Source: Myrica gale
Lineage: Eukaryota; Streptophyta; Magnoliopsida; Fagales; Myricaceae
Assembly (NCBI GenBank): GCA_963930655.1
Contig: OZ005609.1
Coordinates: forward strand, 9,406,501 to 9,470,500
Direction of reading: 5' to 3'
Length of the DNA: 64,000 nucleotides
The translations under genes were made by a program, and so were the position numbers. The stretch's first letter is position 1. Every line of letters starts with the position of its first letter. This document shows, one piece after another, positions 58,306 to 64,000 of the stretch. The notes under the pieces are model-generated. The model saw nothing but the letters and a program-made list of their open reading frames with translations, did no database searches and was not told where the DNA came from.

Positions 58306-61300
58306 TCACAAGCTCGAGGCAGAACCAGTTGTAGGAACTCGGAGTACTTGTTGCAGTAAGCGTGCAGCAAGACGTTGAGTGATCCCACCAACAATACGGC
58401 CCCCTAGACTGCGCGCCTCAGGTTGTTGAAGGACCTGATCACGTATTTTTCAAATTTAAAACCAAATTATATATGTACAGTTTCCCCAGGATATTAAAAC
58501 ATCGCTAGTGTTGTACATTCCTTATTTTGTTTCCATATTCAATCTGTCAATGTATTTGATTTGAAGAATCTGATAATAAAACATCAAGGTGTTCAGGTTT
58601 TATTTTCATGCGGTGATGGCTTGAAAGCCCTCCTATAAGACTTGAAAAGAATGCCAGTCCATTAATTTAATATCCTGCTCACCTGAAACTTGAATGAAAA
58701 AAGAAAAAGATAATCATGCAACAATGATTCTTACCTGCAAAATAGGCTGCAAAACTGATGGATCAAACTGTTCAGAGGACTGCAAAAGTACCCATATCCT
58801 TGACACTTGATTTCGAAGCTCTATCAGGCTTTGCTGTTCGGCAGCACTCATAATGAGTCCAGTTGCATTGCCATTAAACATTAGAGTTCTCGTAAGATCA
58901 GGGAGAGAAATGTATGTATCAATGACTGTGCCTAAGACAAAAGCTTCAGAAACACGGATGGCCTCTTTAGTCACTAAAATCCTTAGCTCTTCACCGTCTG
59001 GACCCAACAATAGCTTCAAAACTGGTTGCAAAGCATCTTTTGCAGAAAAGTCTCTATCTTTTCTTCCCTGTTCCAGTAGATTTTCAAGTCTGTTCCACCT
59101 GCAGTGAACCAAAAATAACTTGGTCTTCAAGTAGGTCTATAACTCCAACCAAAATCCAACTCAAGTAGGAAGACATGTAAAGATAGGATAGAAGAGGAAA
59201 AAAGAAAAACATACCTAAATTTCCCATCCTTGAAAAGCAGCTCAATAAGAGCATCTCTAAGATATGGATTCGGATCTGTTAGAAGCCTTTTAGCAAAGTA
59301 TGGATATGATGCTGCCAGCACCTTGAAATTAGGATCAGCATAAAGCGCTAAACCTTCCAATACAGTAAGCGACCTCAATATCAATGCATAATATGCTGGA
59401 ACTGCAGTAACAAGAAAAGCCGTCGAATATCAGCAGAAAATAGTGAGGAAAGCTTCAACGTCTTTACTGTTCTGGGATTGCAGAAAATATTGATGCGAAC
59501 TTAAAGAAACCAATATTCTCCTTTTTTTATTCCTTCCACACCCCCCCCCTTCTCTAGATCATATAGCCGAGTGCAAGGAGTCAAACATAATGCAACACAA
59601 TACCCACTACATACAACTGTCGAGAACAAATAAATCATTAACAATTTGGTTGCAAGATTCAGTTCGTTAATAGGCTACTTTGAAAATCAGGGAGGATCGC
59701 CAAACTCTATTGTAATTGCACGGATGTAATGAAGCTCACGGGTTACAGTTTCAAGATCATTCATAACAGCCGTGTGACTCACCATTAAATGGATATTGAT
59801 ATAGAACAGCACCCAGACCATCCACCAATGTTTTGAAGTTTAATTCACTCACAGTTGAATTAAGTGCATCATCAAAGAAGTTTCGAAGAGCCGGAACAAT
59901 TGGAGACACATCTACATCAGGTGACAAGAAATCAAGAGCATAGTAATCACGAGCCATAGCTTCATAATCTCGATTGACCATGTGAACAACATGACCAATA
60001 ATAGCAGATCTTGCTTCTTCTGGAGTCTCACTCATCATTCCAAAGTCAAGAAAGGCGAGTTTTCCATCAGGTGTAGCCAAGAGATTACCAGGATGAGGAT
60101 CTGCATGAAAATAACCATACTCAAGTAGCTGTCTGAGGCTGCATTGAATGCCCGTGTTCACCAGATCCAAAACCCTCAATCCTTGTTTCTCAATGGCAGC
60201 TTGTTCATTCAATTTGACTCCATCAACCCACTCCATTGTCAACACTTTGCCACTGGTGTAATCCCAAAAAATATCTGGGACAAAGACATCTTCCTTGTCT
60301 GCATATAATTTCTTAAACCTCCTTGCATTCTGCCCCTCCTGCAGGGACCTGTAAAAATTAACATTCAAACCCGAAAGAATCTTACAAAAATCATGGTATT
60401 TAATGCTAAATAACCAGAAGCTATGTCTTCTCAACAACAATTGACCCAGACAGGATCTATGCTAGTCAGCACAGAAACATTGTCAATAAAAACTAACCTG
60501 AACATAGTTGAGCTCTTGATAAACTCTGCGAGCAAATTCATCAATAAGCGCAACAACATCGCTGGAGATAAAGCCAACGTATGTATTTATGAGAAATCCT
60601 ACAGCTCTTATGAGATAGAAGTCAAGTCCAATAGCCTCTTCAATACCAGGGCGTTGCACCTTTACAGCAACAACCTGCCCAGATGAGCTCAGTTGAGCTT
60701 TGTAAACTTGACCTAAACTTGCTGCCGCTAGAGGAGATGGAGATATAGATGAGTATATGGACTCAAGTGGCAGTCCCAATTCCCTCTCAATGCATGCAAA
60801 TGCCTCTGCATCTGGGGATGTCGGTAAAGCATCCTGCTCAATCACAATGAGAGTAATATTTGTCTTAGCATCTGATACAAAGCTCTATATCTGTGCTGGA
60901 AGAAGAGCAAAGGATCTCAAAACAAAGCATGAATGTCTTTGATTTGCAGTATACTTTCATCAACGTCGCCTAATTCTTTCCATCTGAACCAAATGGCAGT
61001 GCAACACACCATTAGAGGACTTGGACTCAAACGGGTTGCAGGTTGGTACATATCAGGCTTTGGGAGTAACAATCTTAAACCGAACAATACCAACTAATTT
61101 GTTACGTGAAAATATAAGATTATAAAACTTCCCAACCCCTCGGAATGCTGGGAGTCGTAACTAAGAAATGATGACTAAAAGTACAGTCTTGGTCTATTTA
61201 TTCTATTATAATCCAAATACAACCGAACAAATGAATCTAATAGAAATACCTTCCAGATAAGTATAGTCAGTGTGCATGTAAAGAGGGAGCGAAAGAGATA

Positions 61301-61924
61301 TGGGACCAGGAAAATATACTTGTAGTTCAGAGAGCTCCTCCAGATACTCGGGCGGGCAGATGTCGGGCCTGGTGGATAAGCCCTGACCTATTTTCACGAA
61401 AGTAGGGCCCAATCGAGTGCACAACCTTCTCAACTCCACCGCCCTGAGTCTCCTATTTTGATCGAGCCGGCCATTCCTTTGGTCAATCAACAGTTTTAAG
61501 CCAAATGAACCGAGCGCTGTAAAAATTTGCAGAGTCCTCCGCAATACCTAAAGCGTCAATCAGATTAGCTTTACTGCAAAATCAAAGCATGAAATGATAA
61601 GCTGAGAAAAGGAAAAAAAAAAGGCAATAAAACCTTGAGTGGGCGAGAGCCGTATTTAAGAGCAAGAAGCTCGGGGCTGTAGACGGAGGCATTGGCGGCA
61701 CGTGTCATGGCCCTCGCCTCGGCCTGCAGGTCCTCCGTTCGATCCCCTCCCAAGACCAAGGCAGACCCGGGTCCATCTCTCAGTGCGGGCACGGCTCTGG
61801 GTCTGGCCTCCACCAGAGCCGCTCTCGCTCGAACGAATCTTACCCTGCCTCTACGAGGTTCCTTTAGAACCGAACCGCACGTAAAGGGAGAAAACGGCTG
61901 ACCGCCGGCGAGGAGAAGACTCAT
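58306..61924 (-). CDS. ABC1K3: ABC1-like atypical kinase, plastoglobule type (ABC1K3-like)
   Basis: Plastid atypical kinase of the ABC1/ADCK/UbiB family. In Arabidopsis ABC1K3 (At1g79600) works with ABC1K1 in plastoglobules on tocopherol, plastoquinone and chlorophyll turnover. Exons in coding order: 61924-61634, 61547-61320, 60833-60498, 60338-59783, 59401-59215, 59098-58735, 58434-58306. They total 2091 nt (696 aa), with GT/AG junctions in phase. The N-terminus (1 to about 50) is Arg/Ala/Ser-rich, like a transit peptide. Family motifs are all present: KIGQ at 149-152, the Ala-rich AAAS loop at 209-212, Lys231 in VAVKVQRPG, the catalytic loop HADPHPGN at 363-370, and DFG at 383-385. The C-terminal extension (about 450-696) is the ABC1K3-type one and ends in an Arg/Gln-rich segment. 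Confidence 0.94.
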
Positions 61925-61929
61925 GGCTG

Positions 61930-62755
61930 TGGTGGTAGTTGCCTATGAGGAGGTTTTTGTTTTTTTCGAACTAAAAGAACCAATAAAAATTGGCAAAAAT
62001 GGCCAGTGGCTACTGGATGAGGAGTGGCCAACCCAAATAATTTTGCTGATGGTCGGCCTCATATTATACATATTTATGGCTAAATTTCGTGCGCCACCGG
62101 CTCATCTGGTGATTGGTGCGGCGTGTTGTTTCAACTCAACAAGTTGATAAAGCAACGCCCATTTGTCTTCTTCACTGCATCCGCTCGACTGTTGGCCGGT
62201 TGCACACCACGAGAATTATCCACTCTTTTTGCAGGAAAAAAAGTCCGCAAATATCTTCTAACGGAGTAAAAAAAATCAAAAGAAGGAAAGAGAAATTTTC
62301 AACTAGTAAAACGACATATCTTGAGAGTTCCTACTTTAGGTGTCGATCTTGAGAGATTTTCATTGACCATCTCGAGAGATTTCAAAACTCTATAAAATTT
62401 TTATTTGTTTGTCGCCGTTAATCCACCAAGCTTTCACTTGGTGTTTGTGCCTTAAAAAGCACGTTGGTCCGTTGCAGGAGCTATTGAGGCGTAGTTATAT
62501 GTATGGCCCTTACTAAAAAACAAGATGAAAAAGGAAGTGATGATTCCACCGGTGGGAACTTCCCTCGGGTATAGATAATTTAATGCCACAGCGTCAATAA
62601 AATACTTGTACAAAATAGATTATACTTTTGTCCATCCCCATACCCAACCAATCTCTGATTGGTATCACTTTAATGTCTTGATGGCATTAACTAACCCATA
62701 TTTTATCACTTCCAGCTGACAACAGTCACAAGGAAAAGGTCCTTATGGGAGGAAC
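61930..62755. other. Spacer between ABC1K3 and the protease gene
   Basis: It should contain the ABC1K3 promoter next to 61924 and the protease 3' UTR next to 62763. Short open frames (61923-62147, 62113-62352) have no recognisable features. Confidence 0.35.
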
Positions 62756-62762
62756 ACTACTG

Positions 62763-63219
62763 TCAAACTGAAACATCTGCATCAGCATCCACACCAGCAA
62801 CCTCTTTGACTAGATTTTTGGACGAAGGCAAACCAGAAACCACATCATCTTCAATGCCGCACTCATTTACCCCTCTTCTGATCATGAAATAACCATCCTG
62901 CAATCAAAATCGATTATTAGTTGTACATTTGTGAAGGCACACTTTCAACATGGAGAACAAGTTGGTTTAAACATACATCACCCCAGCTTCTATTCCACTG
63001 ATTTGCAAGAAGCTGCAACAGAGAAAAGTAGAAGATCAGCATATGATCTTCCAAAACCTTGCAGCTACAAACTTTGAAAGTCACAAGTAGGAAGTGTCAA
63101 CGTACCCAATAATCCTCCCCTGAATCAGTTGTCCCCCACCCAACTAGCTTTACAGCATGACCTCCCAATTCACCACCTGCTATGTGTTTGTAAACTCCAG
63201 ATTTGTAGTGAGCGAAATC
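62763..63219 (-). CDS. Cathepsin B-like cysteine protease, last three exons (partial)
   Basis: Papain-family (C1A) lysosomal/vacuolar and secreted protease. Only the C-terminal 94 residues lie in the window: exons 63219-63106, 63012-62977 and 62897-62763 (stop 62763-62765), all in phase 0 with GT/AG junctions. The catalytic His is in [11 protein letters not shown] and the catalytic Asn in [12 protein letters not shown], both split across exon ends as in plant cathepsin B genes. The ending [13 protein letters not shown] then [12 protein letters not shown] matches plant CathB, with an Asp-rich tail. Upstream exons, with the active-site Cys and prodomain, must lie beyond 64000, since nothing matching was seen between 63220 and the window end. 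Confidence 0.88.
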
Positions 63220-64000
63220 CTGTCAAACGGTTAAAAGAACTCACAGTTATAACAAGAACTTTCTCTTTCAAGAGGTTGTAAAAAGCAACACATGGACATA
63301 AAGGTAGTGACAGGATAAACATTTTGTTCAAGGCATTAAGAAAAAAGAATGAACAGGTGCGGACGGGTTTTGAATCCTTTTCTTTTTCTTTATTTTGATG
63401 GCAGACGACATAAATTGCCTCCTCTGCAAAGCATTCCATCTTTAGAAGTCGGCGAACTAGGTCAGGAATGAGTTTCATGCATGAACCAATTGACTACTAA
63501 CATGACTACTTGGTCTGTATAGGCAGAAGCAGCAGGAACTAGCTGCTAACTAGCCTTGTCAAGCCCTCCTGCTTGTTCCTGAAGCAAACGCTAGTGTTAC
63601 CCCTTCTTCAATAAGGTCAGCTAAATTTACTAATTTTAGAACGGAACACGAATATGCTACAATGGGCTTTGCCAGGATCAGCTTTCCACAAGTCATCTTC
63701 AAATATGCCAGCCAACCACTTGGCCTATGTACATTCTCAATGGAAGGAGTTTTGCTTCGGTGCATATGAAAGTGCCTTGTTGAACCCCAATACACCAGAT
63801 GAGGAAAGTGGAATCCATGCTCACAAAAATTGGTAAGACTAGGGAAGCTCTAGCATCCATGCTTTCGCTCAAACTCTATAAGCGTTGCTTTGGGTAATGT
63901 TAGTGACACAACAGTGCACACCTCCTATAAACACCTTCCATTGGCCTTGTTGACCTTGAATTAAGATCAAAGACACGCATAAAAGGCATGCAAATAACAT
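63220..64000 (-). other. Intron of the cathepsin B-like gene, running off the window
   Basis: No exon of the protease was recognised here, so at least 780 bp of this intron is inside the window. The open frames at about 63559-63795 (-) and 63654-63836 (+) show no known domain. Confidence 0.5.

Noticed and set aside
1..64000. CRISPR arrays, bacterial operons or a biosynthetic gene cluster
   Set aside because: The window is plant nuclear DNA. The recognised genes belong to unrelated pathways and no spaced-repeat array exists.

Overview
The window is nuclear DNA of a eudicot plant, probably a woody one. It is AT-rich, its genes are intron-rich, and every gene recognised is a plant family (CESA, SAUR, URGT, ABC1K, PXN). 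The spaces between genes are filled with plant transposons: Ty1/copia, L1-type LINEs, tRNA-derived SINEs, MULE-like foldback elements and AT-rich MITEs. I cannot name the species. Intron/exon models were built by hand from splice signals, reading-frame phase and remembered homologues, not from transcripts.

Layout. 1-1.1 kb: end of an endogenous pararetrovirus (Caulimoviridae-like) polyprotein and its intergenic region. 1.1-7.4 kb: gene-poor, with MITEs, a SINE fragment and a 611-bp foldback element. 7.5-13.5 kb: complete CESA gene of the CESA2/5/6/9 clade (+, 14 exons, 1089 aa). 13.5-16.3 kb: a 210-bp tandem duplication and an internally deleted Ty1/copia element. 18.2-21.7 kb: a UVR-motif coiled-coil gene (-) broken by two in-frame stops and one frameshift. 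23.4 kb: intronless SAUR gene (+). 24.4-26.5 kb: second decayed copia. 28.2-31.4 kb: nucleotide-sugar transporter of the URGT family (-, 5 exons, 344 aa) with a SINE in intron 3. 34.4-41.6 kb: DnaJ-X protein like Arabidopsis J10 (-, 10 exons, 402 aa). 42.5-45 kb: MITE, a foldback element nested inside a related one, and a LINE tail. 47.0-56.7 kb: peroxisomal NAD carrier PXN (+, 11 exons, 369 aa), whose 4.7-kb fifth intron carries a 3.85-kb L1 LINE. 58.3-61.9 kb: plastid kinase ABC1K3 (-, 7 exons, 696 aa). 62.8-63.2 kb: the last three exons of a cathepsin B-like protease (-), continuing beyond the window.

The genes do not form one pathway. They serve wall cellulose synthesis, Golgi nucleotide-sugar import, chaperoning, peroxisomal cofactor import, plastoglobule prenyl-lipid control, proteolysis and auxin response. 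I found no clustered new system. The most informative signals are the freshly decayed UVR gene, the intronic LINE placed 56 bp from a 3' splice site, the nested foldback element, and tiny insertions that consist of little more than a retroposon A-tail between perfect target duplications.
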